A stretch of DNA of 25,870 nucleotides from a virus, in the IMG/VR virus record IMGVR_UViG_3300021378_000142, positions 1 through 25,870 of that record; one strand, written 5' to 3'. Numbering within the stretch: the stretch's first letter is position 1; every line of letters begins with the position of its first letter. Positions 1 to 8,001 of this stretch are shown piece by piece. The notes under the pieces are model-generated. The model ran no database searches and was not told the origin of the DNA. It was given only the letters and a program-made list of their open reading frames with translations. The translations under genes were made by a program, and so were the position numbers.

Positions 1-2
1 TT

Positions 3-1181
3 AAAAAATTATACGATGACTCAGACGTTACAAAAAGAAATGCCAATGGACAAACTCGTTCAGGATTATATTCTTTGTTCATTCCTATGGAGTGGAATTA
101 CGAGGGATACATTGATTCTTATGGCTATCCTGTCTTCGAAACACCATCAAAAAAAGTGCATGGACCTCATGGAACGCCAATCAAAATCGGGGTTATTGAA
201 TACTGGAATAATGAAGTAGAAGGTCTTAAAGATGATCAAGACGGTTTAAACGAATTTTATAGACAGTTTCCTCGCACAACTAAACATGCTTTTAGAGATG
301 AATCAAAACAATCTTTATTTAATCTAACTAAAATTTATCAGCAAATAGATTTTAACGAAGACGTACAAAACTTTAAGCAAGTAACTAAAGGTAGTTTTCA
401 ATGGGAAAACGGACAAAAGGATAGTAAAGTAATTTTTATGCCAAACAAAAATGGTAGATTTTTAATTACTTGGGTACCACCAATACATTTACAAAACAAA
501 AGATTTACAAGACACGGAATTAATTATCCTGGCAATGAGCACTGTGGTGCTTTTGGATGTGATCCATATGATATATCAGGTACGGTAGACAAAAGAGGTT
601 CTAACGGTTCTTTACATGGCTTAACTAAGTTTAGCATGGAAGAAGTACCGCCAAATCATTTTTTCTTAGAATATATCGCTCGTCCACAAACAGCTGAAAT
701 ATTTTTTGAAGATGTACTTATGGCTTGCGTGTTTTATGGTATGCCGATATTAGCAGAAAACAATAAACCTAGATTACTTTATTATTTTAAACGTAGAGGT
801 TATAGAGGTTTTGCTATGAATAGACCAGATAAAAAAAGAAATAAATTATCTATAACAGAAAGAGAAATAGGTGGTATACCTAATTCTAGTGAAGATATAA
901 AACAAGCACACGCGTCCGCAATAGAAACGTACATAGAAAACTTTGTTGGTAAAAGAGAAACAGGTTATGGTGATATTTACTTTCAAAGAACATTAGAAGA
1001 CTGGGCTCAATTTAATATAAACAATAGAACATCTCATGATGCTTCTATTAGTTCAGGACTAGCTTTAATGGCTTGCAATAAACATAGATACTCACCAGTT
1101 AATAAAATTGAATTAAAAGCAATAGATTTAGGTATTAAAAAATACAATAATCAAGGAACTACATCAAAAATTATAAGTTAA
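3..1181 (+). CDS. Terminase large subunit, C-terminal nuclease part (5'-truncated)
   Basis: This is the nuclease end of the ATP-driven motor that cuts concatemeric phage DNA and pumps it into the prohead. The frame is open from the first bases of the window, so the gene begins upstream and its ATPase domain is missing. The first methionine visible (base 75) lies inside the conserved stretch SLFIPMEWNYEGYID and is not a real start. The RNase H-like nuclease core shows three spaced acidic residues: Asp in FGCDPYDISG (codon at 561), Glu in ILAENNKPRLLYYF (codon at 756) and Asp in TSHDASISSGLALMA (codon at 1038). This spacing matches the D-E-D triad of terminase nucleases. The stop codon directly abuts the portal start (TAAATG), the usual terminase-portal order. 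The triad and context make the family fairly certain; I recall the closest style from crAss-like and marine flavobacterial phages, which is inference. Confidence 0.88.
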   Translation, partial: KKLYDDSDVTKRNANGQTRSGLYSLFIPMEWNYEGYIDSYGYPVFETPSKKVHGPHGTPIKIGVIEYWNNEVEGLKDDQDGLNEFYRQFPRTTKHAFRDESKQSLFNLTKIYQQIDFNEDVQNFKQVTKGSFQWENGQKDSKVIFMPNKNGRFLITWVPPIHLQNKRFTRHGINYPGNEHCGAFGCDPYDISGTVDKRGSNGSLHGLTKFSMEEVPPNHFFLEYIARPQTAEIFFEDVLMACVFYGMPILAENNKPRLLYYFKRRGYRGFAMNRPDKKRNKLSITEREIGGIPNSSEDIKQAHASAIETYIENFVGKRETGYGDIYFQRTLEDWAQFNINNRTSHDASISSGLALMACNKHRYSPVNKIELKAIDLGIKKYNNQGTTSKIIS

Positions 1182-3569
1182 ATGAATATATATACTAACA
1201 CAAACAGTGCTTTCCCTAGTCAAGTAGTAAGTGATGCTGAAAAAGCAAGTTTGGAATACGGAAGTCAAGTTGCTATGGCGATAGAATATGAGTGGTTTGG
1301 TCAAGGCAGAACTTCTGGTAACAGATATTTAACTAATTGGAATCAATTTCACCAATTAAGACTGTACGCTCGTGGTGAACAAAGTATACAAAAATACAAA
1401 GATGAGTTATCTATTAATGGTGATTTGTCTTATCTTAATTTAGACTGGAAGCCAGTTCCTATATTATCTAAGTTTGTTGATATAGTTGTAAATGGTATAT
1501 CAAATAAAAGTTACGACATAAAAGCTTATGCTCAAGACCCTGAATCTATAAAGAAAAGAACAGAGTACGCTTCAAGACTACAAGAAGATATGGTGGCTAA
1601 AGAATATTTAGATTCTTTAAACGCAACATTAGGTATTGATTTATACCAAAGCCCAAACAAAGATGTAATACCAGAAACAGCAGAAGAACTAGAGTTACAC
1701 ATGCAACTTAGTTACAAGCAGTCAATTGAAATAGCAGAAGAAGAAGCTATATCTACTGTTTTAGCACAAAACAAATATGATTTAGTTAAACGTAGAATAA
1801 ACATGGACTTAACTGTCTTAGGTATTGGTGCTGCTAAAACTAACTTTAATACAGCTGAAGGAATTACAGTTGACTATGTTGATCCAGCGTACATGGTGTA
1901 TTCATATTCTGAAGATCCAAACTTTGAAGACATATACTATGTTGGTGAATTAAAAGCTATAACAATACCTGAACTAAAAAAAGAGTTTCCAGATATTAGT
2001 GAAGAAGAATTAAAAAGAATACAAGCAATGCCAGGTAACAGATCTTACGTTACTGGTTGGGGTGATTATGATGAGAACACTGTTCAGGTTTTATATTTTG
2101 ATTATAAAACATACCATAATCAAGTATTTAAAATAAAACAAACAGAACAAGGGTTAATGAAAGCTTTAGAAAAGCCAGACACATTTAATCCACCAGAAAA
2201 TGATAACTTTGAAAGAGTATCAAGATCTATAGAGGTTTTATATAGCGGTGCTAAAGTTTTAGGTACTGATACTATATTAAAATGGCAGCTTGCAGAAAAC
2301 ATGTCAAGACCTACGGCAGATACTACAAAAGTTAAAATGAATTACGCTATATGCGCGCCTAGAATATATAAAGGTAGAATAGAATCATTAGTAAGCAAAT
2401 GTATAGGTTTTGCTGATATGATTCAATTAACACATTTAAAGCTACAACAAGTTATGTCTAGAATAGTACCTGATGGTGTTTATTTAGACATGGATGGTTT
2501 AGCAGAGGTTGATTTAGGTAATGGCACAAACTATAACCCAGCAGAGGCATTGAATATGTATTTCCAAACTGGTAGTATTGTTGGTAGATCTCTCACGCAA
2601 GATGGTGATATGAACGCTGGTAAAGTTCCAATACAAGAACTTAGTAGCTCTAGTGGTCAGCAAAAAATTCAAAGTCTTATTAACACGTATCAATATTATT
2701 TACAAATGATACGTGATGTAACCGGACTTAATGAAGCTCGTGATGGTAGCACACCAGACAAACAAACATTAGTAGGACTACAAAAGATAGCTGCTAACGC
2801 GTCTAATGTTGCCACAAGACATATTAAGCAGTCTAGTTTATATATAAGTCTTATAATAGCAGAAAACATAGCTTTAAAAATAGCTGATGCTTTAGAGTTT
2901 CCACTAACCGCTGCTTCACTACAAAACTCTATATCTAGCTATAATGTAAATACTTTAATTGAAGTATCTAATTTAAACTTACATGACTTTGGTATATTTT
3001 TAGAATTAGAGCCAGACGAAGAAGAACAACAACAGTTAGAACAAAACATACAAGTTGCTTTACAAAAAGGTGGTATTGATTTAGAAGATGCTATAGATTT
3101 AAGACAAATTAAAAATCTTAAATTAGCTAATCAAATGCTTAAGATTAAGCGTAAAGCTAAAGCTAAGCAAGATCAAGCAGCGCAACAAGCTAATATTAAA
3201 GCTCAAGCAGAAGCGCAAGCTCAAACTGCAGAAAAAACAGCTATGGCTGAAGTACAAAAGCAAGAAGCTATATCTGGAGCTACAGTAAAATTAGAGCAAG
3301 CTAAAAATCAAATGGAAATACAACGCATGAATACTGCTCATCAACTTGATCAGCAAAAAATGCAAATGCAACATAAGTTTGATTTAGAATTAAAAAAGCT
3401 AGAGGCTCAGGCTCAAAAACAAAAAGAACAAGAAATTGAAGATCGTAAAGATAAGCGTATTAAAATGGAAGGCACGCAACAAAGTGAATTAATAGCACAA
3501 AGACAAAACGATGATCCACCTATAAACTTTGAAGAAAAAGATGGTATGGACATGCAAGCTTTTGCTTAA
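1182..3569 (+). CDS. Portal protein with long C-terminal coiled coil
   Basis: Portal proteins form the twelve-fold ring at one capsid vertex through which DNA enters and leaves. The protein is 795 residues, large for a portal but in the range I recall for crAss-like phages. Near the N-terminus it carries QLRLYARGEQSIQKYKDEL followed by LNLDWKPVPILSKFVDIVVNG (about residues 60-105), a pattern typical of podovirus portals, and later YVDPAYMVYSYSEDPNFED. The final part, about residues 650-770, is rich in Gln, Ala, Lys and Glu with heptad-like spacing and should form a long helical coiled coil, as in the barrel of podovirus portals. It ends in an acidic tail. The start is set by abutment with the terminase stop. 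No Shine-Dalgarno sequence is present. The position between terminase and scaffold/capsid supports the call strongly. Confidence 0.85.
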   Translation: MNIYTNTNSAFPSQVVSDAEKASLEYGSQVAMAIEYEWFGQGRTSGNRYLTNWNQFHQLRLYARGEQSIQKYKDELSINGDLSYLNLDWKPVPILSKFVDIVVNGISNKSYDIKAYAQDPESIKKRTEYASRLQEDMVAKEYLDSLNATLGIDLYQSPNKDVIPETAEELELHMQLSYKQSIEIAEEEAISTVLAQNKYDLVKRRINMDLTVLGIGAAKTNFNTAEGITVDYVDPAYMVYSYSEDPNFEDIYYVGELKAITIPELKKEFPDISEEELKRIQAMPGNRSYVTGWGDYDENTVQVLYFDYKTYHNQVFKIKQTEQGLMKALEKPDTFNPPENDNFERVSRSIEVLYSGAKVLGTDTILKWQLAENMSRPTADTTKVKMNYAICAPRIYKGRIESLVSKCIGFADMIQLTHLKLQQVMSRIVPDGVYLDMDGLAEVDLGNGTNYNPAEALNMYFQTGSIVGRSLTQDGDMNAGKVPIQELSSSSGQQKIQSLINTYQYYLQMIRDVTGLNEARDGSTPDKQTLVGLQKIAANASNVATRHIKQSSLYISLIIAENIALKIADALEFPLTAASLQNSISSYNVNTLIEVSNLNLHDFGIFLELEPDEEEQQQLEQNIQVALQKGGIDLEDAIDLRQIKNLKLANQMLKIKRKAKAKQDQAAQQANIKAQAEAQAQTAEKTAMAEVQKQEAISGATVKLEQAKNQMEIQRMNTAHQLDQQKMQMQHKFDLELKKLEAQAQKQKEQEIEDRKDKRIKMEGTQQSELIAQRQNDDPPINFEEKDGMDMQAFA

Positions 3570-3590
3570 TTATTTAATTATTTAATTATA
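3567..3590. repeat. 8-bp A/T tandem repeat overlapping the portal stop
   Basis: TAATTATT is repeated twice, followed by a third partial copy, beginning in the portal stop codon and running into the leader of the next gene. It consists only of A and T and could keep the scaffold start region free of RNA structure. Confidence 0.6.
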
Positions 3591-3600
3591 TTATATTATG
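3579..3600 (+). promoter_or_regulatory. A/T-only gene leader, identical to the one before base 6371
   Basis: The 22 bases ending in the ATG of the scaffold gene consist only of A and T up to the G of the start codon. They are identical to bases 6352-6373, which end in the ATG of another gene. I see no Shine-Dalgarno sequence and no Bacteroidota -7 box (TAnnTTTG) in this gap. The element is more likely a translation-enhancing leader than a promoter, but either is possible. Confidence 0.5.
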
Positions 3601-4797
3601 TCAGAAACAAAAACAAATGAACCTGTTAAACAGGAAGGTGACTTTAAAATAAAGTCTAAAAAGAAAACACCAAAAAAATTAACAACACCAAGTGACGAAC
3701 CAATTAAAGTTAACATAAAAGAACCTTTAATTGAAACAGCGCCTGAAGTAACTAAAGTAACAATACCTAAAGAAGATGCCATTCAAATCGGAGAAGCAAA
3801 GGAAGTACCTGTGGAAAAACCATCCGGAGATAGCGCAGAGGTGGGAGAACCTGTACAAGAGTCCAACGAGACTACTGAAGGGTTTTCTCCAATCAAAGAA
3901 GTAACTGAAGCTGAAGTTAAACAAGTTGAAAAAGAAGTAACAAAAGCTATACAAGACGAAAGAATATTAGGCAAAAAGTTACCTGAAAATATAGAAAAAT
4001 TAGTTTCATTTATGGAAGAAACTGGTGGAACTATAGAAGATTATACAAGATTAAATGCTGATTATAGTAGCGTTGATGAAAATACTTTATTAAAAGAATA
4101 CTATAAAAAAGCTAAACCTCATTTAAACGAGGAAGAAATAGGATTTATCATGGAAGATAATTTTTCATTTGATGAAGACTTGGACGAAGAGCGTGACGTC
4201 CGTAAAAAGAAACTCGCTAAAAAAGAAGAGATTGCAAAAGCAAAAAACTTTTTAGAGGAAACGAAAAAGAAATATTACGACGAAATCAAGTTGAGACCCG
4301 GCGTAACTCAGGACCAACAAAAAGCTATGGACTTTTTCAATCGCTATAATAAGCAGCAAGAAACAGCTGAGCAACAACACGCTAAATTTAAAGAAAGTAC
4401 TAAAGAACTTTTTAACAACGATTTCGAAGGTTTCGATATTAAAGTTGGTGAAACAAATTATAAGTACAACATTCAAAATAAAGATAAAGTTGCTGAAAAC
4501 CAATCAAACATTAATAACCTAGTCGGGAAGTTCTTAGACACAGAGGGTAATGTTATTGATACTAAAGGTTATCACAAGGCTATGTATGCTGCTGACAATG
4601 TAGACAGGATCGCAGCTCATTTTTATGAGCAAGGAAAAGCTGATGCCATTAAAGACGTTGTTACTAAGTCTAAAAACCCTGTAGATTCTCAAGCTAGAAA
4701 ATCTCAAGGTGAAGTATTTATTAACGGTATGAAAGTGAAGGCGATTAGTGGTGCTGACTCTACAAAACTAAAAATAAAAACAAGAAAATTTAACTAA
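3598..4797 (+). CDS. Probable capsid scaffolding protein
   Basis: Scaffolding proteins shape the prohead and then leave it. The 399-residue product has a Lys/Glu/Pro/Thr-rich, probably disordered N-terminal third (about 1-110). A helical, charged middle follows, with FMEETGGTIEDYTRLNADYS and a further segment reading EYYKKAKPHLNEEEIGFIMED (positions about 138-190). A coiled-coil stretch rich in Lys and Glu spans about 200-235. The C-terminus is strongly basic and ends TKLKIKTRKFN. A disordered acidic front, helical middle and basic tail that could bind the shell are typical of scaffolds. The place between portal and major capsid gene supports this role. I recall this middle motif from head modules of marine flavobacterial phages, where it is usually unnamed. 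The leader before its start is the A/T-only element shared with base 6371. No protease domain is visible in it. A decoration or capsid-maturation role cannot be excluded. Confidence 0.65.
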   Translation: MSETKTNEPVKQEGDFKIKSKKKTPKKLTTPSDEPIKVNIKEPLIETAPEVTKVTIPKEDAIQIGEAKEVPVEKPSGDSAEVGEPVQESNETTEGFSPIKEVTEAEVKQVEKEVTKAIQDERILGKKLPENIEKLVSFMEETGGTIEDYTRLNADYSSVDENTLLKEYYKKAKPHLNEEEIGFIMEDNFSFDEDLDEERDVRKKKLAKKEEIAKAKNFLEETKKKYYDEIKLRPGVTQDQQKAMDFFNRYNKQQETAEQQHAKFKESTKELFNNDFEGFDIKVGETNYKYNIQNKDKVAENQSNINNLVGKFLDTEGNVIDTKGYHKAMYAADNVDRIAAHFYEQGKADAIKDVVTKSKNPVDSQARKSQGEVFINGMKVKAISGADSTKLKIKTRKFN

Positions 4798-4813
4798 AAA
4801 AAACTAACAAAAA

Positions 4814-6286
4814 ATGGCTTTAAATCCACAATTTGGAGGGTTAATCCCTTCAGGAACTCAGGAAATATTGAACAGCAATTACCTACAATTTAACAGTAAT
4901 GCTGCTGGGAACACGAATACTTTCGCGCAACAATATTTACCTGAAATTTACGAACAAGAAGTAGAAAGATACGGAAACCGTACTCTATCTGGATTCTTAA
5001 GAATGGTTGGCGCTGAAATGCCAATGACATCTGATCAAGTAATTTGGTCTGAACAAAATAGATTACACATCTCTTATTCTGGAGTTGTTGTAGCTAACGC
5101 TGCTGGTACTTCAAGTCTTATTACTGTACAAGCTCCTGCTGTAAACACAATATCAATTAACGATACTATCGTTGTTTTAAATCCTGTTTCAGGAGCTGAA
5201 TCAAAAGGTATTGTTACTGATTCTGGTGCTTACGCTGGTTCTCTTCTTGCTGCTGGTGCAATTAACTTTCAACCGTTTGATAATGTTCAGCTAGCAGTAG
5301 CTGCTGCAGGTGTTGGAGTTAAGATATTTGTATATGGTTCTGATTACCAAAAAGGTCAAAGTATGGCTGGCGCTTTCACTGCCGCTGGTGCTGTGCCTGC
5401 TGCTAATGCTCCTAGAATATCTATTGATCCAGTATTAACTCAATTTTCTAACTCACCAATTATTCTAAGAAACCAATACGTAGTTAATGGTTCTGATATG
5501 GCACAAATCGGTTGGGTTGAAGTTGCAACTGAAGATGGAACTTCTGGATACTTATGGTACTTAAAAGCTGAGTCTGAAACAAGACTACGTTTTGAAGATT
5601 ACCTAGAAATGAGTATGGTAGAAGCTGAATTTAACCAAGTAGGTGGTGCTGCAGGAATTGCTGCTAGTCCAGGTTCAGAAGGTTTATTTGCTGCTATACA
5701 GTCTAGAGGAAATGTACAAACAGGATTTACTGCTGCTGCAGGTCTTGATGAGTTTGATGCAATTCTTAAAAACTTAGACACTCAAGGAGCAATTGAAGAA
5801 AACATGCTTTTCTTACAAAGACAAACTTCTTTAGATTTTGATGATATGCTAGCAAGCATCTCTGGTGGATTTGCTGGAGGAACTGCTTTTGGTTTATTTG
5901 AAAACTCAGAAGAAATGGCTTTAAACCTTGGATTCTCAGGATTCAGAAGAGGTTCTTATGACTTTTACAAAACAGATTGGAAATACTTAAACGACGCATC
6001 TACAAGAGGTGGTATCGTAGGTATCAATTCAATTGAAGGTGTATTAGTACCAGCTGGAACTTCAACAGTTTACGATCAAATTTTAGGAACTAACATCAGA
6101 AGACCTTTCTTACACGTAAGATACAGAGCGTCTCAATCTGATGATAGAAGAATGAAATCATGGTTAACTGGTTCTGCGGGTGGAGCAATGACTTCAACTC
6201 TTGATGCTATGGAAGTAAACTTCCTATCTGAAAGATGTTTAGTAACTCAAGCTGCTAACAACTTTGTATTATTCAGAGGAATCTAA
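4814..6286 (+). CDS. Probable major capsid protein
   Basis: This is the likely shell protein of the head, expected to adopt the HK97 fold. It is 490 residues, similar to crAss-like major capsid proteins as I recall them. The N-terminal part contains YLPEIYEQEVERYGNRTLSG and then VGAEMPMTSDQVIW. An Ala/Gly/Val-rich beta region follows (about 90-195) that could be an inserted domain. Next come LRNQYVVNGSDMAQIGW and a long helix-like segment with LKAESETRLRFEDYLEMSM, which suits a spine helix. The C-terminus is NFLSERCLVTQAANNFVLFRGI minus its first two residues. Codon use differs from neighbouring genes: TTC, TAC and AAC are common here while the next gene uses TTT and TAT almost throughout, as expected for the most highly expressed phage protein. 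A hairpin terminator follows the gene. I infer the identity from size, position and codon bias; no fold search was possible. Confidence 0.75.
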   Translation: MALNPQFGGLIPSGTQEILNSNYLQFNSNAAGNTNTFAQQYLPEIYEQEVERYGNRTLSGFLRMVGAEMPMTSDQVIWSEQNRLHISYSGVVVANAAGTSSLITVQAPAVNTISINDTIVVLNPVSGAESKGIVTDSGAYAGSLLAAGAINFQPFDNVQLAVAAAGVGVKIFVYGSDYQKGQSMAGAFTAAGAVPAANAPRISIDPVLTQFSNSPIILRNQYVVNGSDMAQIGWVEVATEDGTSGYLWYLKAESETRLRFEDYLEMSMVEAEFNQVGGAAGIAASPGSEGLFAAIQSRGNVQTGFTAAAGLDEFDAILKNLDTQGAIEENMLFLQRQTSLDFDDMLASISGGFAGGTAFGLFENSEEMALNLGFSGFRRGSYDFYKTDWKYLNDASTRGGIVGINSIEGVLVPAGTSTVYDQILGTNIRRPFLHVRYRASQSDDRRMKSWLTGSAGGAMTSTLDAMEVNFLSERCLVTQAANNFVLFRGI

Positions 6287-6307
6287 TTGATTCAACAAAT
6301 GTAATTC

Positions 6308-6345
6308 TTACCCTCGTTATATCAACGGGGGTAATTATTACTTTT
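6308..6345 (+). terminator. Hairpin with T-rich tail after the capsid gene
   Basis: Bases 6308-6317 (TTACCCTCGT) pair with 6325-6334 (ACGGGGGTAA) over ten base pairs, including one T-G wobble, around a 7-base loop. TTATTACTTTT follows. It is G/C-rich against a very A/T-rich background and lies 21 bases after the capsid stop, so it fits an intrinsic terminator or an mRNA 3'-end stabiliser that raises capsid transcript levels. Confidence 0.72.
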
Positions 6346-6351
6346 ATAAAC

Positions 6352-6373
6352 TATTTAATTATATTATATTATG
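6352..6373 (+). promoter_or_regulatory. A/T-only gene leader, second copy
   Basis: This is the second copy of the 22-base leader seen at 3579-3600, identical base for base through the ATG. It follows the terminator hairpin directly, so the gene after it either needs its own promoter or relies on read-through. I see no recognisable promoter box in the 18 bases between them. Confidence 0.5.
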
Positions 6374-7189
6374 GCTAAAAAAGCTCAAGCAGAAACTGTT
6401 GAGGTTGCACCTCAAGAGGTAGCGGTAAAAACTGCACCAACAAAACCAGCTAAACCAAGTTGGGAAATAAAAGATAGAGTATATTTTCTTAAAGGTGATA
6501 AAACACCTTTAACATATACCATACCAGGTAAACACACTAGAAAGCATGCGTTGCTTTATTTTGATGAAAATACTGGAAAACAAAGAGAAATAAAATATGC
6601 TACAAATCAAGACTCACCGTTAGTTGATGAACAAAGTGGAGAATGCACAATGGGTCATATACGTTTTGACAACGGCACTTTGAAAGTAGATAAATCTAAA
6701 CAAAATTTACAAAAATTATTATCTTTATACCACCCTTTAAAAGGTAAAGCATATGAAGAATATAGCGCTGTAGAAGAAGCTGTAGATGAATTAGATACTT
6801 TAAACAGTCAAGTAGAAGCAATGAACTCAGCTATGACTATGGAGGTTGATTTTGCTGAAGCAATATTAAGAGTTGAATTAGGTTCTAAAGTAAATGAAAT
6901 GAGTTCTAAAGAAATAAAAAGAGACGTAATCTTATTTGCTAGAAATAATCCTGAGTTATTTATATCATTAGCTAATGATGAAAATGTACAACTTAGAAAC
7001 TTTGCTATAAGAGCAGTTGAAATGGGTATAATAAAAATATCTGGAGATCAAAGATCTTTTACATGGGGAACAAATGATAGAAAGTTAATGAATGTTCCAT
7101 TTGATGAAAATCCTTATTCAGCGTTTGCCTCATGGTTAAAAACTGACGAAGGTGTAGAAGTTTATAGATCTATAGATAAAAAACTATAA
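6371..7189 (+). CDS. Conserved-looking virion-module protein of unknown function
   Basis: I do not recognise a named family for this 272-residue protein, although I recall similar proteins at the same place in phages of marine flavobacteria. The first 35 residues are Ala/Lys/Pro/Val-rich and probably disordered. Residues about 36-130 look like a beta-rich domain: DRVYFLKGDKTPLTYTIPGK, then LLYFDENTGKQREIKYATNQ, then MGHIRFDNGTLKV. Residues about 130-215 are acidic helices with a long stretch of Glu/Asp/Ala. The remainder is a mixed helical end with DQRSFTWGTNDRKLMNVPF. No signal peptide, membrane segment or catalytic motif is visible. It sits between the major capsid gene and the neck proteins, flanked by hairpins on both sides, which makes it its own transcription or processing unit. 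A head-completion, capsid-decoration or head-tail adaptor role is possible, but this is inferred only from location. Confidence 0.7.
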   Translation: MAKKAQAETVEVAPQEVAVKTAPTKPAKPSWEIKDRVYFLKGDKTPLTYTIPGKHTRKHALLYFDENTGKQREIKYATNQDSPLVDEQSGECTMGHIRFDNGTLKVDKSKQNLQKLLSLYHPLKGKAYEEYSAVEEAVDELDTLNSQVEAMNSAMTMEVDFAEAILRVELGSKVNEMSSKEIKRDVILFARNNPELFISLANDENVQLRNFAIRAVEMGIIKISGDQRSFTWGTNDRKLMNVPFDENPYSAFASWLKTDEGVEVYRSIDKKL

Positions 7190-7203
7190 AAACAAGTGAT
7201 ACT

Positions 7204-7235
7204 AATATAGGGCTCGTTTACTCGGGCCCAATATT
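7204..7235 (+). other. Intergenic GC-rich hairpin without a T tract
   Basis: GGGCTCG (7210-7216) pairs with CGGGCCC (7223-7229) around the loop TTTACT, with one T-G wobble. After an A-A mismatch the outer arms AATAT (7204-7208) and ATATT (7231-7235) also pair. Unlike the hairpin after the capsid gene, it is followed by A-rich, not T-rich, sequence, so it is a poor intrinsic terminator. It may be a processing site, an mRNA stabiliser or a factor-dependent stop. Confidence 0.6.
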
Positions 7236-7251
7236 ATAATAAAAAAAAACA

Positions 7252-7995
7252 ATGGTAAATATAAATACAGTATATACAACAGTCTTGTACATATTAAACA
7301 AAGAGCAAAGAGGTTATGTAACTCCAGCAGAGTTTAATAGCTTAGCTACTTTAGTTCAAGATGAAATATTTGAATCATATTTTCCAGATGGAAACCAAGT
7401 AAACCGTCAAAACCAAAACAATACTCAAAATGATACAGAGTTTTTTAACATGTTTAAAGACATTTCATATAAACTATATCCTTTTGAAAGAACAGCTACA
7501 TTTACTTATAACGCAGGTGCTGGTATCCTAGGTTGGGAATACGTAGGAGCTGGAACTATATTTAAATTAGGTGAAATAATATCTACATATAATACAACAA
7601 ACCCTCAGTATGATTCTATTACTGAGTTAGCTAGTCAAAGTGACTTTTCTAAGATCACAAGATCTACGTTGACAGCTCCAACTATGCAATATCCTTTATG
7701 CACAACAGGTACAGGACCAAATAGTTCTGTACTTATAAAAGTTAGCCCTCAGCCAAACGCTTTAAATGTAAACGCTTTGTTTACACCAGTAGCACCAGAG
7801 TGGAAATTTACTACTGGTAACCTAGGTCAATACATATACTCTAATACGTCAGTAAACTTTGAATTAGATATATCAGAGCAAACAAACTTAATAATAGGTA
7901 TATTAAAATACTGTGGATTAATAATAAACGATCCAACAATAATACAATCAGCTGCTGCAGAAGCACAAGAGGTAGAACAAAATATAAAATCTTAA
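7252..7995 (+). CDS. Probable neck / ring (adaptor) protein
   Basis: This 247-residue protein begins with an N-terminal helical region (INTVYTTVLYILNKEQRGYV, then TPAEFNSLATLVQDEIFESYF, about residues 4-45). I recall that pattern as common to small head-tail connector proteins of podoviruses that infect Bacteroidota. A polar Asn/Gln-rich stretch follows (about 46-62). The rest looks beta-rich with short strands and a helical end reading EQTNLIIGILKYCGLIINDP, then SAAAEAQEVEQNIKS. The next gene starts six bases after its stop and looks like the second ring component, so the pair would sit below the portal and extend the DNA channel. No membrane segment or catalytic motif is seen. The exact ring cannot be assigned from sequence; a structural role in the neck is likely, the rest is inference. 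Confidence 0.62.
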   Translation: MVNINTVYTTVLYILNKEQRGYVTPAEFNSLATLVQDEIFESYFPDGNQVNRQNQNNTQNDTEFFNMFKDISYKLYPFERTATFTYNAGAGILGWEYVGAGTIFKLGEIISTYNTTNPQYDSITELASQSDFSKITRSTLTAPTMQYPLCTTGTGPNSSVLIKVSPQPNALNVNALFTPVAPEWKFTTGNLGQYIYSNTSVNFELDISEQTNLIIGILKYCGLIINDPTIIQSAAAEAQEVEQNIKS

Positions 7996-8001
7996 TAAGA
8001 C

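Noticed and set aside
16-219. A 67-codon + strand frame at the start of the window
   Set aside because: It overlaps the terminase frame, which is open through the same bases and carries conserved nuclease motifs; the small frame shows no sensible domain.
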